From Thereva unica (Eukaryota; Arthropoda; Insecta; Diptera; Therevidae), in assembly GCA_949987705.1 (NCBI GenBank), contig OX465281.1, positions 198,015,112 to 198,079,111 of the forward strand: a stretch of 64,000 nucleotides of DNA. Direction: 5' to 3'. The translations under genes and the position numbers were made by a program. Each line of letters begins with the position of its first letter. The stretch's first letter is position 1. This document shows positions 35,623 to 46,498 of this stretch, in pieces. The notes beneath the pieces were generated by a model that saw nothing but the letters and a program-made list of their open reading frames with translations, had not been told where the DNA came from and did not search any database.

Positions 35623-36054
35623 CACACCCACCGAAAAGTAGTTATTTATGATGTTGTACGGCACGCAGAAGTCCTTCTCTGATTGCGTTTTGACTGGCCT
35701 CTGAATGGGGATTTCCAAAATTCGTTCCTCCGAGTCTTCATAGTCCTGACAGTGTTCGGTTGGCTCATCGCTGGCGGGTCTCTTGACGGGGGATTTCTCA
35801 TCATCAGATTTGTTCTCTTTGATATTCGCCGCATTCATGATAGTGTCCTCATCGCTGCTTCCGTGCTCCGCAAAAAGTCCTTTCAGGTCGCCACCGGTTG
35901 TTGACGTTGATATGCTCTTGGTGTTCTCTATTGAGTATTCGGATGTTGTTTTAGTCCCGTTTCGGATTTCCTCGTATGTTTGTATCACAGATTTTTCCAC
36001 AACGATACGTTGCGATAGTTCAACGAATTTTTGTACATTAGCTTGCAGGGTAAC
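35623..36054 (-). CDS. Dgk: Dgk exon h (acidic linker between catalytic and accessory domains)
   Basis: This 432-nt, phase-0 exon carries an acidic, Ser/Thr/Lys-rich and probably disordered linker (for example KENKSDDEKSPVKRPASDEP). It ends with DFCVPYNIINNYFSVGV, the conserved start of the DGK accessory domain. The acceptor is cctatacag and the donor gtgagt. The low-complexity linker is the least conserved part of insect Dgk, so I identify it by position and open phase. The 17.5-kb intron that follows holds most of the transposons in the window. Confidence 0.92.
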
Positions 36055-36162
36055 CTGTATAGGTATGTGTGTGTGAGTAAAAGTTAGGAGCAGAGATTAA
36101 AACGGAAAATGTGCGACAAAAACAAAAAAGGACATTCATAGGGAGGGTCACAGTGGAAATAC

Positions 36163-36377
36163 CTTCGGCTTAGGAATTTGCTCTAATGGAGCGTTTGTAG
36201 TGACTTCTATGCTCCATCTGTCCAGCATAACTGTCGTCGATCGACTTATTTTGTCCATTAGCTTCGGTATGCTTTCACCTTCGTATCCACCGCCCCACCG
36301 TAGGCATCTGGCCAAGTCATTTCCTGTTCCTAACGGTATTACTCCGATTGCCGGCTGTGATTTGAGTACAATCGAAT
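36163..36377 (-). CDS. Dgk: Dgk exon g (catalytic core)
   Basis: This 215-nt exon begins by completing an Asp codon ([10 protein letters not shown]) and encodes [20 protein letters not shown] and [16 protein letters not shown], ending [11 protein letters not shown]. The [10 protein letters not shown] block is the second invariant catalytic motif of the family. The acceptor is tttattttcag and the donor gtattt. The phase returns to 0. All catalytic-domain landmarks that I can check are intact, which argues for a functional gene rather than a pseudogene. Confidence 0.95.
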
Positions 36378-36459
36378 CTGAAAATAAACAAGAAAAAAAA
36401 ATGTCCTTTTTGTAGCACACACATACACGAATTAGGGTCACCAGCATTAAGTTACTTAC

Positions 36460-36546
36460 CCATGGCCTCCAGGACCCATCCCACTGTTCCGTCTCCCCCG
36501 CAGCAGATCACTTTAAAATTGGGTAAATCCTTGAACAGTGTTAGTC
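36460..36546 (-). CDS. Dgk: Dgk exon f (GGDGT ATP-binding motif)
   Basis: This 87-nt exon encodes [16 protein letters not shown] then [18 protein letters not shown] is the glycine-rich nucleotide-binding signature of DAG kinases, and it is intact. The acceptor is tttccgaag and the donor gtaagt. It is flanked by short introns of 62 and 82 bp. Confidence 0.95.
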
Positions 36547-36608
36547 CTTCGGAAAGGTTAATTGCTTGTTTATAATCGTATCCCTCGAAAAATATTTGCT
36601 TTATATAC

Positions 36609-36786
36609 CTTCGATTGGTCCGCCCTGCGACAGATCGTAGACTTGCCTCGGATTCAGCATGTATTGGAATTTCCTCAGAATTCTGTCGCCCTGACGTCCT
36701 CCGCTCTTTGGATTGACAAACACCAGTAATGGACAAGTACCAGGAATGGGGGTTATTTGAAAGTGTGTCGACTGCGTCGGGGCTGG
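36609..36786 (-). CDS. Dgk: Dgk exon e (start of catalytic domain)
   Basis: This 178-nt exon encodes THFQITP ... [20 protein letters not shown] and [20 protein letters not shown], the first part of the diacylglycerol kinase catalytic domain. I placed the start after ccactaacag at 36787-36788. A more pyrimidine-rich acceptor (ttttcag) lies 24 nt upstream, but the added eight codons would include a TAA. The donor is gtatat. It ends with one base of a Gly codon. Confidence 0.9.
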
Positions 36787-36853
36787 CTGTTAGTGGATTC
36801 GATTTAAGATCTGAAAATTTAATTATTTGTTGTTTATTTTTGGGAAATTTTAC

Positions 36854-36991
36854 CTTCGATTTGGTTGCTTGCGTTACGGATCTTTGCCGGTCTAAAACTG
36901 CTGGGCAAATAGCGGTTGGTGGAACAATTAATGTTGCATTATCTCCTAGCAAACACTCCTTTTTTACAGATGATGCGCACCGATTGTGTAA
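36854..36991 (-). CDS. Dgk: Dgk exon d (end of second C1 and linker)
   Basis: This 138-nt, phase-0 exon begins LHNRCASSVKKEC, which supplies the last H and C ligands of the second C1 domain. It continues through LIVPPTAICPAVLDRQRS, a conserved linker of type I DGKs that leads into the catalytic domain. The acceptor is ttcattag and the donor is gtaaaa. The 67-bp intron that follows is open in another reading and can look like a longer ORF, but the catalytic domain resumes only after splicing. Confidence 0.93.
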
Positions 36992-37044
36992 CTAATGAAA
37001 ATGTTTTGTTTTGTTAATTTTCGGTTTTTATTAAGATTTAGGTG

Positions 37045-37102
37045 ATTGGAGAAGAGGAGGCCAAGGCTCGAGCTGGGCTGTAGCGCCACTCTAAGAAGAA
37101 GA
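37045..37102 (+). repeat. 3' end fragment of the RTE-like family
   Basis: GAGGCCAAGGCTCGAGCTGG followed by GCTGTAGCGCCACTCTAAGAAGAAG matches the 3' ends at 31012-31061 and 60743-60790. Only this tail is present, as expected for extreme 5' truncation. Confidence 0.65.
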
Positions 37103-37589
37103 TGAGAGAAGAGGAGTGGATGAAGGACGAACATGACGAAACTTTGACGAAAGAGCTTTCATCCAAAGAGTAGAGTTCTGAGCAAATATATGGCACATTA
37201 ATCTTCACAAAATTTTAATTTGAATATTAATAATGAAAAGAAACCAAAATATGCAGATGCACAGACGACCGGGCACAGTAACGATGGTCAAGGAGTTCGT
37301 GAGCCGTCAGAAGGACCACTGCCCTATTTTGATTCCTCGCAGGTAATCTGAGGGTTCAAAGTAATCAGGTGTGGGGATTATTTCTTCAGCGTCCCCGACT
37401 CCGTTGAAGAGCTCAGCGGTTGACAATGTAGTATTTACAAGGCAGTAGGCGGCCTGTGCTACTCTCCGGCTCCGTGAAGCGGGTTGCGAGGTCGAGAAGC
37501 CTTTGGCCAAAGTAAAATACTGCACTCTCCACTTGGCCGCAAAATTAAATTTGGCACTGACTTTAATATAAGGAACCCAGAGAGAGAGG

Positions 37590-37985
37590 AATGGGAAGAT
37601 TTTCAACCTGATAAGGACAATGACGTTGTCTTGTACACAGACGGATCCAAATCAGAGTAGGGTGTAGGAGCTGCAGTGCTTTCCCCATTATGGAAACAAA
37701 TCCACTGGACCGCCTATTTTCTTAAAACAATGTGCCTCACCTTTGGCTAAATCTCTGCGCAAACTTTTTGCCTTATCATATTTCCCCGGAGTTTATCCAG
37801 ACTTTTGGAAACTTGTCCATGTTCAGCCCATATCCAAAAAGATGACTCCAGCCTTCCCTCTAATTACCGCCTAATAGCAATTACTTCTACTCTCTAAAAC
37901 CATGAAGATGATTATAAACAAAAACTTTTAGTAATAGCGTTAACCCTTGTAACACAGAAGACGCACTTCTCAGCTGGACCAAGAA
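37590..37985 (+). pseudogene. Composite non-LTR relic (RNase H start, then RT fragment)
   Basis: The piece 37620-37680 reads DVVLYTDGSKSE, a stop, then GVGAAVL, the beginning of an RNase H domain (YTDGSK). From about 37730 a different element reads CASPLAKSLRKLFALSYFPG and, after a shift, YRLIAITSTL, which matches the RT relic at 49850-50030. Two broken elements are fused here. Confidence 0.6.
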
Positions 37986-40165
37986 AGGTTTACCTACTCA
38001 GCCCATTGAAGCGCTGAGATGAGGCTCACAACTAAGCATGCAAACATAAAATTAGTAAAATTAAAAACATTCAAATTAACATGTAACACACGCAAACGAC
38101 AGAAAACGTAAGCGGTCACGTGAGATTAAAAACACTCCCTTTAAGGACATCTTTACTAATGCTCACGCTAAAAACATTAAGGTTTTGGTTCACGTTAATG
38201 AACGATTGCGATTGACAAGTTCAAATCTGCCATAATTCGTATTAGAGGAGTTGATTTGTAAAAGATGTGGACCTCTCAGATTATAACGACTCTCTCTCTA
38301 AACGACGCCCGGCGACCTAGAAAACATGAGTCAACCTTTCCATTAATGAGCTGATGAACAAATACAACATCGGCCACCTCACGACGCTTGTGAAGAGAGC
38401 TTAAGTTGAGTAACTCAAGCCGGGATTCATATAATGGAAGAACTATTGGGTTTTCCCAAGGAAGATGATTCAGTGCGAATCGAACGAACCTTCATTGAAG
38501 CGATTCAATAGTTCTAACATGCGAAGCGTAGTGAGGAGACCAAAGCTGGGACGCATATTCGAGTAATGGCCTGACAAAGGGGTTGTTAAATTCGTTGGAC
38601 CACCTTTTAATAAAACCCAGGACTAAACTACCTCTGGGAGAGATATAGTTGATGTGAGTGGAGAAATACAGCTTACTATCAAATCTAACCCCGATATCTT
38701 TAACAAAATTAATTAAAAATTATAGAATCACGTCTCCTACTAAATTAATATTAGTAAATGTGAAATCATACTGATTTCACACAGGGCCGGTGCTTGGTTT
38801 TTTTTGCGCCCGGTGCATAATGCCATATTGCGCCCTTAATTTTTTGGTCGCAGTGAAGGACAGTGAAAAGAGACCATAAACAACAAAACAAAAGAAATTT
38901 TTTGAAATTTAATAAACCAAGCATGAACTAGTTCACCTTTTTCCATTGCCTTACACTTAGGGATTTTGTTCTCCTTACTTCATTAATTTGGCGCTTTTAT
39001 AGCAACTGTTGGAACAAGATTTAAAAGTTCTCCAACAGCGCCCAAAGTGTTGATATGATACTTTTTAAGGAATTTTCAAAAAGTTCCTCAGAGCAGTAGA
39101 AATGAATGATAGATTTTCCTCTCACTTAGCGGATTTTTCTAGTTAATTTTTACTTCTCTCATGGGGAACATTTTTTTGTGGTGAGATGTTGGGTCAAAAA
39201 GTACCGCAAAAGTTCGCTTGGCCTATTATATTGCACGCCTACACCTCATGGAACAAATGCAGCAGCCTGCCTAGAGCCTTGTCGCTTACACTTGACTGTT
39301 TAAGCTTCCCGATCTCGCAGCCGCAGTCCTGCCTTCGGTCGAAAACGTTCTCGGGTATGCTCTGTGGGCTCCCCAGTTCCATTTCGGCCATGCTTTTCCT
39401 TAAGTGAGGTTGTTGTCCAAACTGGAAGGTAATTGCGATTCCACCTTTTTTTTCTTGTTCTGGGGTCCCTGCTTCCCTGGTTGCTGGGAATGTTTCCCCT
39501 ATATAATATGGGAGCTGCCAATTTTCCTGCGGGTCAAGAAATGTTGGGCAGAGGGGCCGGCTATCTAGTTCTGCTTCTTGGGTCCAGAGTTTACGAAAAT
39601 ATCCATCCTAATAGAGCCTCCATTTCAGAATAAGGCATTATACAATTAGGTGCGGCCGGTGGCCAGAGGAGATCCTTAAACGACAGTGCAAAACTCACCC
39701 ACTGCCATGCAGCCTTCGACAGGATAATTTTACATCTTGGCTTGGTAAGCTCGATCATATTAGCCCATGCTTTTCAGGAAAGCTTCCAGTGGCCACCATG
39801 AGGAAGCTATGATACGAGAGTGAATTTGAATTTGTTTTCTTGAAAATCTTAAATTGCGCCCCCGTACAATTGCGCCCGATGCAAGTGCACCATACGCACC
39901 TATGAAAGCGCCGTCCCTGATTTCACATATACTAATATGAAGAACCAGGTTGTTGTTAGCACACCAAGAGTAAAACGTGTCAAGGTCAAATTGCAAAAGT
40001 TTGCAGTCCTCGTTACTCTTAATGTGACGGTAATTGTACCGTTTGATGTCATCAGCGTAAATCACTCTTCTACACTATTTTAGCAAGGGAACAATGGCAT
40101 CAATTGATAGAATAAAGAGAAGAGGGCCAAGATGACTTCTTTGAGGGACACCGGATGTTGCTTCA
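37986..40165 (-). pseudogene. Jockey-like RT and C-terminus relic, split by a hAT element
   Basis: Read on the minus strand, 40080-40150 gives PQRSHLGPLLFILSINDAIV. The piece 39928-40065 gives VIYADDIKRYNY and LDTFYSWCANNNL. After the 38782-39919 insertion it continues as VRFDSKLYFSTHI, RPLLEYASQLWSPHY, LLNLSSLHKRR and DVVFVHQLINGKV, down to about 38230. This is the end of RT and the C-terminal domain of a Jockey-type element. Scattered stops make it inactive. Confidence 0.78.
38782..39919. mobile_element. Non-autonomous hAT element
   Basis: This 1138-bp element begins CAGGGCCGGTGCTTGG and ends with the related reverse complement (GCGCCGTCCCTG). It is flanked by the exact 8-bp duplication ATTTCACA (38774-38781 and 39920-39927). 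Subterminal GCGCCCGGTGC and GCGCCCGATGC motifs repeat at both ends. No transposase is recognisable inside. Confidence 0.85.
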
Positions 40166-40189
40166 ATGGTACATTTAGGTACACCAAAG

Positions 40190-42677
40190 TATGTACATTT
40201 AGGTACACTATGAATTCCCTCGGTTTATCTGCTATTAATGAACTTCCTACATATTTTAATTGTAGGACTCCCTCTCTGCTTGACTTATTTTTTTCTAACG
40301 ATATCACATCTATTATATTCCAAAACCAAATCTCTCCGCCAAGTTATTTGGACCATGATATTCTATTCGTGTCCCACAGCTTTAATGTAGACCCTCCGCC
40401 TTTGAAAAGGATTACTTTTCGCGATTTCTCCAATATCGACCGTGGAACCATGGGTCAACATCTTCACAGTGACCGACGTCGATGACAAAATTACAGTGTT
40501 TAATAGGTTATTCCTTGATTTGTGCGATGAGTTTGTGCCTCTGAGGAGTAAAACTCTATTAGCTAAGACTAAACCTTGGTTTACTGCAGAAAGTAAGTCG
40601 CTCATAATAGAAAGGGAGTTTGCCTACCATTGGTTCTTAAAAGTAAAAAGTGCAGTGGCAAAAAAATCTTTTAAACGCCTTCGGAATCTGGTCGTTGCAA
40701 AAATTAAGCAAGCGAAGCGTAATTTTTACGCCCGAAAACTTGATCCGTCTCTTTCACTCAAAACTGTATGGAACAACTTACGAAATTTGGGTGTCCACAC
40801 TAACAATGACGCCGCTGACTACACCCTTAGTCCTGAAAGCCTTACCCAATATTTTTTAGCTAACCAAACGACTGAGCAGGCCAACACCTCCAATACCTCC
40901 ATTATAGCATCATCTGACAGCTTCTGTTTCCGATGCGTTGATTCCCTCGAAGTTTTCTCGGCCCTAAATTCAATTAAATGTATAGCCACTGGTAGTGATA
41001 ACATTTCACCCAGGTTTCTGAAAATTCTATTACCATGTTTGTTGCCTATTATAACCCACATATTCACTACTTGCCTCACTGTATCAAAATTTCCCACTTC
41101 TTGGAAGCATGCCTTAGTTACACCTATACCCAAGTGCTCTTCTCCCACTGCCCCTTCCGATTTCCGGCCTATTAGTATACTTTCATTTCTGGCTAAGGTT
41201 CTCGAAAAATTAATAGCGATTCAAATCCTTAACTTCTGTGAAAGACTTCAATTTATAAATGTATGGCAATCAGGCTTCCGAAAACATCATAGCTGCGAAA
41301 CTGCACTCCTTAAAGTTACAAATGATATCCGCAGGTCTCTTGACGAACATAACGTTTGTTGTTTATTGTTGCTGGACTTTTCTAAAGCTTTTGGCAGTGT
41401 CAATCACTCTCTGCTTCTGGAGAAACTTTCCTCTCAAGTCCGCTGTCCCCAGACTGCTCTTAAACTTTTGCATAGCTTTTTATCCAACCGCTCTCAAATA
41501 GTTAAACTCGGTGAGTCTAGGTCCACTATTGGTATGATTACCAATGGCGTTCCCCAGGGCTCTATTCTTGGGCCAGTTTTATTCAGCGTTTTTATTAACG
41601 ATCTTCCCTTAGCAATAAAACACTGTAAGGTTCATGCAGATGATGTCCAGCTATATATTTCAGCGCCAAAAAGTCAAGTCCACACTTGTATGGAGAAGAT
41701 TGCAGCCGACTTGCGCCGTGTCTACTGCTGGTCATCATTGAACTTACTACAATTAAACCCATTGAAATCACATTATATTCTGTTCTCTCATTCGCTTATC
41801 TCTTACCCTAACCTTCCAGTAATCTCCTTAAATGGAGTTCCTCTAGACCGCGTCGATAAAGTAAGAAATCTAGGAGTCATTCTTAATAGCAATATGACCT
41901 GTTGCGATCACATCAATTCTATTGTTGGCAAGACATATGGGCTCCTGGCAAAACTTAGATACCACTGTGGTTTGCTTAAAAGGACCGTTCGATTGAATTT
42001 GCTTAAAGCTTTACTTTTACCTCTTCTAATGCATGGCCTCTCAATTTTCCCCTCTCTTGATTTTTCTTGCGCTCGGAAGCTTGAAGTGGCCTTTAATGAT
42101 TGCGTCCGTTTTGTGTATAAGCTGCGACGTTTTGACCATATTTCACCCTATTTAAATTCCGTTTTGGGCTGCTCCTTGAGTAACTATCGTGAGTATAGGC
42201 TTCTGGGCTTATTACATGATATATTACACCAACGCAAGCCTGCTTACCTTAATGAGTTCGTACAGCTCTCACCATCGCTTAGAAATCCCGCATTTCCGTA
42301 CTTTAATTGGACAACGTTCTTTCTTGTCTTCGCAGCTATGTTATGGAACTCTCTACCAGTCCATGTACAATGTATCGATTCAATGGACATTTTCAAGAAA
42401 CGTCTTTGCGAGTTAATTTCTTCTCGAAGCATGAATACATAATTAAGTATTATATAATTTTAATTTATTTTTTGTAATATATGTTTTTTTTCTCTTTCTT
42501 TTTCCTATTTTTTTTTAATTTCTAATTTTTAATTTTTTTTTGTTCATTTTTATATTTTATTAATTTTTTTTTTAAATGTTTCCATGTTTATTATTTTTCT
42601 TCCTTCTGATTAGTTAATGTACTTCATTAAGGTTATAATCTTTGTACATAATTGGAAATAAATAATAATAATAATAA
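40190..42677 (+). mobile_element. Jockey-like non-LTR retrotransposon, 5'-truncated, 3' end intact
   Basis: The 5' part (40210-40480) reads an endonuclease end (TPSLLDLFFSND, SYLDHDILFVSHS) in one frame. A frameshift near 40450 leads to the long RT frame. A T-rich 3' UTR of about 220 bp ends in (AAT)n at 42660-42677, typical of a target-primed element. Upstream of 40190 the sequence switches to the oppositely oriented relic. Confidence 0.8.
40442..42442 (+). CDS. Jockey-like reverse transcriptase ORF
   Basis: An uninterrupted frame of 666 codons opens at a GTG and has no ATG there, so it is the continuation of a longer ORF2. It has PWFTAESKSL (connector after the endonuclease), ATGSDNISPRFLK, PKCSSPTAPSDFRPISIL, HHSCETALLKVTND, LLLDFSKAFGSVNH (motif A), NGVPQGSILGPVLFSVFIND (motif B) and KVHADDVQLY. 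The catalytic YADD Tyr is His and two residues appear missing before it, and the last D of AFDSVNH is G. It ends in the long C-terminal domain. The element is probably enzymatically impaired although the frame is open. Confidence 0.85.
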   Translation: MEPWVNIFTVTDVDDKITVFNRLFLDLCDEFVPLRSKTLLAKTKPWFTAESKSLIIEREFAYHWFLKVKSAVAKKSFKRLRNLVVAKIKQAKRNFYARKLDPSLSLKTVWNNLRNLGVHTNNDAADYTLSPESLTQYFLANQTTEQANTSNTSIIASSDSFCFRCVDSLEVFSALNSIKCIATGSDNISPRFLKILLPCLLPIITHIFTTCLTVSKFPTSWKHALVTPIPKCSSPTAPSDFRPISILSFLAKVLEKLIAIQILNFCERLQFINVWQSGFRKHHSCETALLKVTNDIRRSLDEHNVCCLLLLDFSKAFGSVNHSLLLEKLSSQVRCPQTALKLLHSFLSNRSQIVKLGESRSTIGMITNGVPQGSILGPVLFSVFINDLPLAIKHCKVHADDVQLYISAPKSQVHTCMEKIAADLRRVYCWSSLNLLQLNPLKSHYILFSHSLISYPNLPVISLNGVPLDRVDKVRNLGVILNSNMTCCDHINSIVGKTYGLLAKLRYHCGLLKRTVRLNLLKALLLPLLMHGLSIFPSLDFSCARKLEVAFNDCVRFVYKLRRFDHISPYLNSVLGCSLSNYREYRLLGLLHDILHQRKPAYLNEFVQLSPSLRNPAFPYFNWTTFFLVFAAMLWNSLPVHVQCIDSMDIFKKRLCELISSRSMNT

Positions 42678-42679
42678 TG

Positions 42680-45260
42680 GTTACTGATTTGGATCCACGG
42701 AAACGGTCCGGTCAGCTAAGTAGGACTGGAACTATACTAGAAGGGCTTGCGGAAAGCCTAGCATTCTTAATTTGAGAATTATAATGCAATGGGAGAGCTT
42801 GTCAAATGCCTTACTGAAATCAGTGTAAACACAATACGTTTGACATCCGGAAACGAAGCCTTCGACAATGGCCTCAAGAAGATTGGTGGTAGTGGAACGA
42901 GCTACAAGAAAACCATGTTGATTCGTTGAGACCAGCCTCTTGCAGATAGGAGCGATTGCAGAATAAATAATTGATTCAAAAAGTTTGGGTATAACAGACA
43001 ACTTCGCAACTGGTGTATAATTTGATATTTCGTTCTTGCTACCACTTTTGTGAATAGGAATTATGAACGAATTCTTCCAAAGTGTTGGGAAGTACCTTTT
43101 ATCGAGGGATTTTTGTAAAAGGGTTTTCAGTGAAAATTGGAGATCCTACGCACAGAACTTAAGGACAGAAGGAAGAATACCGTTGGGGCCAGAAGTGAAG
43201 TCGAATGGGAGATCGTCAATATGTTTTACGATATCGGCACTGGTAATTGAGAGTTAGGTTACGAATAATAGCTTCGTTTCTTTTCTGCTGATTTTTACTA
43301 TTTTTTACTCGTGTGTACTAGCAACTACACTTGCTCTTATAAACGAGCAGATATCACTTGCAATTACGTAATTGAAATCCGCTAGAGGGAAAGTCGCCAT
43401 TTCGAGTCTATTGTGAGTTATTTTCACTTACGCCATCATCCGCTAGATGGCTTTTATTTGTTTTGAACTGATTTGCTCATATAAAAATGTCCATTTTAAT
43501 AAAACTTCAGTCGGATAATTATCAAAAAAAATTATATTTCGTTTTACTTTAGAAATTACCGCATTAATTTTTACATTGTGTTACAAATTCTTCTCTTAAG
43601 AACTTTTTATTTGTAAAGTTTAAAGTAACGTCAAACATTTTAGGTGAGATTTTACTCAAATCAGAAAATGTTGCGTTCCTTTTCTGCTCTGCTCACAAGT
43701 ACTAAATAGTAGAAAAGGAACGCAGCAAATGTGACGAACATTATTAGGGAAGTTATCAACTTTTTGCTTAGAGTTGGCAAATTTGAACAAGTTTCTTGGA
43801 TCAGTAAGCACTTTATTACTCATACTGCGAAGATATTCACGTTACAGAGTAAAAGAGAGTGAACGAAATTGGTTATAGAAATTGACAAATGAATTGAGAC
43901 TCGGAGAGTCCTTTCTCTTTAAATAGGTTTTCTAGAGCCTATTCTTCTGATTTTTAAAATGTTTGAGTTCTTCAAGATGGAGAAGAGCTGGGCAATTTCT
44001 GTGGTTCATAAGGTACGCAAGAAACGAGGGCTTCGTATAACTTCGTATTATTTGCGGAAAGTAAGTTGTTAAAATCAACCATGGCAAGTTTAGATGACAG
44101 CACACTAAAATTAGTCTTTTCAAAGTTAATGGAATGGGTTACCACCTCCAGACAAGGAGTATTAACTGAATTGAAACAATAATTGAGCAAAAGTGGAGGG
44201 TGGTAATTGTCAATAGTCGTCATGACTGACTGACTGGGTTCAACAGTCATGTTGACTGAGTCAGTAAAGAATATAACATCCAACTGCCTTGCTAATATAT
44301 TAGTCATACCGCTCATTTGATTCAAGCCAAGTGAGAATAAGGAATAGAGAAAAGAAGCTACCTTAGAATTAAGGTTGCCTTCAGGAAGGCAGTTGTCGCC
44401 ATCTTCGACTTATACCCACTGAATATTGGGTAAATTTAAATCACCTACCAGAAGTAGCTCATCATTAGTGTTAATCATAGTCAGAATCTCCATCGTCAAG
44501 TGGGCTTAACATATCTCCTGGGATATAGCAGCACAGCAGAAAGAGATTCATTTTAGAAAGGGAGATTTTAAGAGCAACAAGCTCAACGTCAAGGTGGTTA
44601 GAGAAACTAGGAAGGGAAATTGGGGTACAATTTAGATGGCTCCTACAAGCAAAAAGTTCAGCATTGAAAATCCCCACATGGAGTCACGTTTCAGTGAATG
44701 TTATGACATCGAGACCACTAGCAACCGATGCCTGAAGGATGTCTTTAGTATTTGACCTAATCCCCCTTGCATTCTGGTAGTAGAAGGAAAGCGTCTCGGG
44801 TTTTTTTATATCTAAGGAGCCCCCGAATTTGAAGCTGTAGCGTTTACGTGGTGAGATCGATTACAGGTACGCGGAACGAAACGCTTGGTAAGGGCCCCAG
44901 CAGGCCAGAAACCAGGGTCTAAGAGAATCTCGGCAGTAACAGGCGGTGCAGACAAAATAAAAGACGCAAGTGGCTTGGAAGCCTCGCTAACTCTTCTGCA
45001 ATAAACTGTTCCGGGGTCTATAGATTTATTCCTCAAATATTCACAAATAGATTCCGTCTTAGTTTCCGAGAGAGAATGTCGAGATGAAAAAATTAAGAGG
45101 CCTCGGTACCGTAACTAGAGGGTGCAAGGCTCAGGAGGAACTATATCTTCGGTAACCGGTGGACCGTCCACTATTAGAGGCGGAGGGACTGCTACCAAGA
45201 CCGGCATAGGGGTCGACTCAGTCCCTGGAACTTCAACGAACGAGGGAGCGTCCACTAATA
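42680..45260 (-). pseudogene. Jockey-like non-LTR relic (endonuclease to RT)
   Basis: On the minus strand, 43972-44325 gives LDVIFFTDSVNMTVEP and TIDNYHPPLLL (endonuclease end). The piece 42732-43001 gives MSVIPKLFESIIYSAI, STNQHGFLVARSTTTNLLEA and VYTDFSKAFDKLSH (RT motif A). The sequence stops abruptly at 42680 before motif B. Segments at 44470-44810 read LLLCCYIPGD-type endonuclease. It is related to 13145-15100 and to 62010-62765. An inverted pair (TGCGTTCCTTTTCT, near 43268 and 43735) may be a MITE inside it. Confidence 0.72.
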
Positions 45261-46286
45261 GTGGAAAGAGAAGAGAATAGAAGTAATCGGTATTGGGTGA
45301 TAGCTGGAGGGGCTGTTGGATTCAACTTTTTTTGATATGAGTGTAACATAAACTAAAGTATACCGAAAATACTGAAAATATTTTATAAACCCAAAAATAA
45401 TATCATAATAAATTCATCCATAATTTCGTAATAAACACCATCTACGAAAATAGGATTTCCTATTCTTATTACAACCAGAATTCTCTCAGAAAATTAGATT
45501 CATCAATAAAACTATTTCCCATTGATATAAGTGAATAAATAATCCGATTTGCAAAACTACATGAGGACGCAGATAGGGCTAATACAATCAGTAAATGACA
45601 GCCTTTAGTAGTCAGTATATGGGTTTTTTTTTATCCCATAAGAGAATACTGAAATGTTATTGCGAAAGTACATTTGTTTTCGCATGAATGAAATCCCCAA
45701 CTGAAGATTGTTTCATAAACTACAACAAAAAAAGGAAAAACAAAAATCAAAGGAATCCCAAGGAGGAGCTAGACCGATATTTGATATCGTACATCATACA
45801 ACGCAGAGTGATTCGGTCTAGGCTCCTCCAGTATATTAAATCCACATAAAGAAACCCCCACGACAGAACACTATAATACTTTAATAATTCAGGACACAAA
45901 GCCTCCCCAACTGGAGGGTTGCTGGGGGATCTGTTCTTATTGCTGTTCTCGGTGCCTAGACGATAGAGGGTGTTTGCTGCTCTATAAAATAATTTTCCGC
46001 CTCTGTCTCTGGTGTGAATAATTTGCACATTCGCACACATCCATTCCACCCACTGCCACCCCCCAGTAACGACTTAATTTCGTTTCTTCAATTTTATATT
46101 CAGTCCACGAGCCTTGTACAGACTCCGCACCCAGGGTTTAGTCATCGTGAAATATTCCGCATTCAGAACGCTTTAATGGAATTAGAGAGGATTTTATCGT
46201 TGCGGGTGTACCGCGTTCGCCTTACTTACTAAAGTTTTTTTTTTTCAAAAAAAAAAAAAAAAAAAATATTGACAATACTTTCTTAC
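45261..46286. other. Dgk intron DNA, nothing firm
   Basis: The minus reading at 45747-46049 (LFYRAANTLYRLGTEN, CPELLKYYSVLSW) resembles the terminus of a non-LTR RT, but I cannot define the element. T and A homopolymers at 46229-46266 border exon c. Confidence 0.3.
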
Positions 46287-46498
46287 CATCATGTGACACC
46301 AACGACATGTCAGTCCTGTTATGCCGTGGTACGCCTTTATTCTCTTTCTACATTTCGAGCATCTTCCATAGCAATTTCCTTCCACCCAATGATGAAGCAG
46401 CGTTCCCCCACCCTTGGCCTTCTTTGATTTTACATATGTCATGATGCAGGATGCTGGAGCATGCTGGACACATCTCTCGTGTACGGTGTACTTGCACA
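46287..46498 (-). CDS. Dgk: Dgk exon c (end of first C1, most of second C1)
   Basis: This 212-nt exon starts after gatgtaaag and ends at a gtaaga donor. It completes the first C1 domain (LCKYTVHERC, then C after seven residues) and starts the second (HHWVEGNCYGRCSKC ... LTCRWCHMM). The acceptor two bases upstream of the Cys codon restores the Leu that is present in the Drosophila protein, and this decided the boundary. Second-C1 spacing before the first Cys pair is shorter than canonical, as I recall for fly Dgk, so it may not bind diacylglycerol. A run of T then A lies just beyond the donor at 46229-46266. The intron downstream is 9.3 kb. Confidence 0.93.

Noticed and set aside
36452..36952. 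A single 166-codon ORF containing GGDGT
   Set aside because: It reads through two short introns. The conserved DGK protein is obtained only by splicing exons d, e and f.
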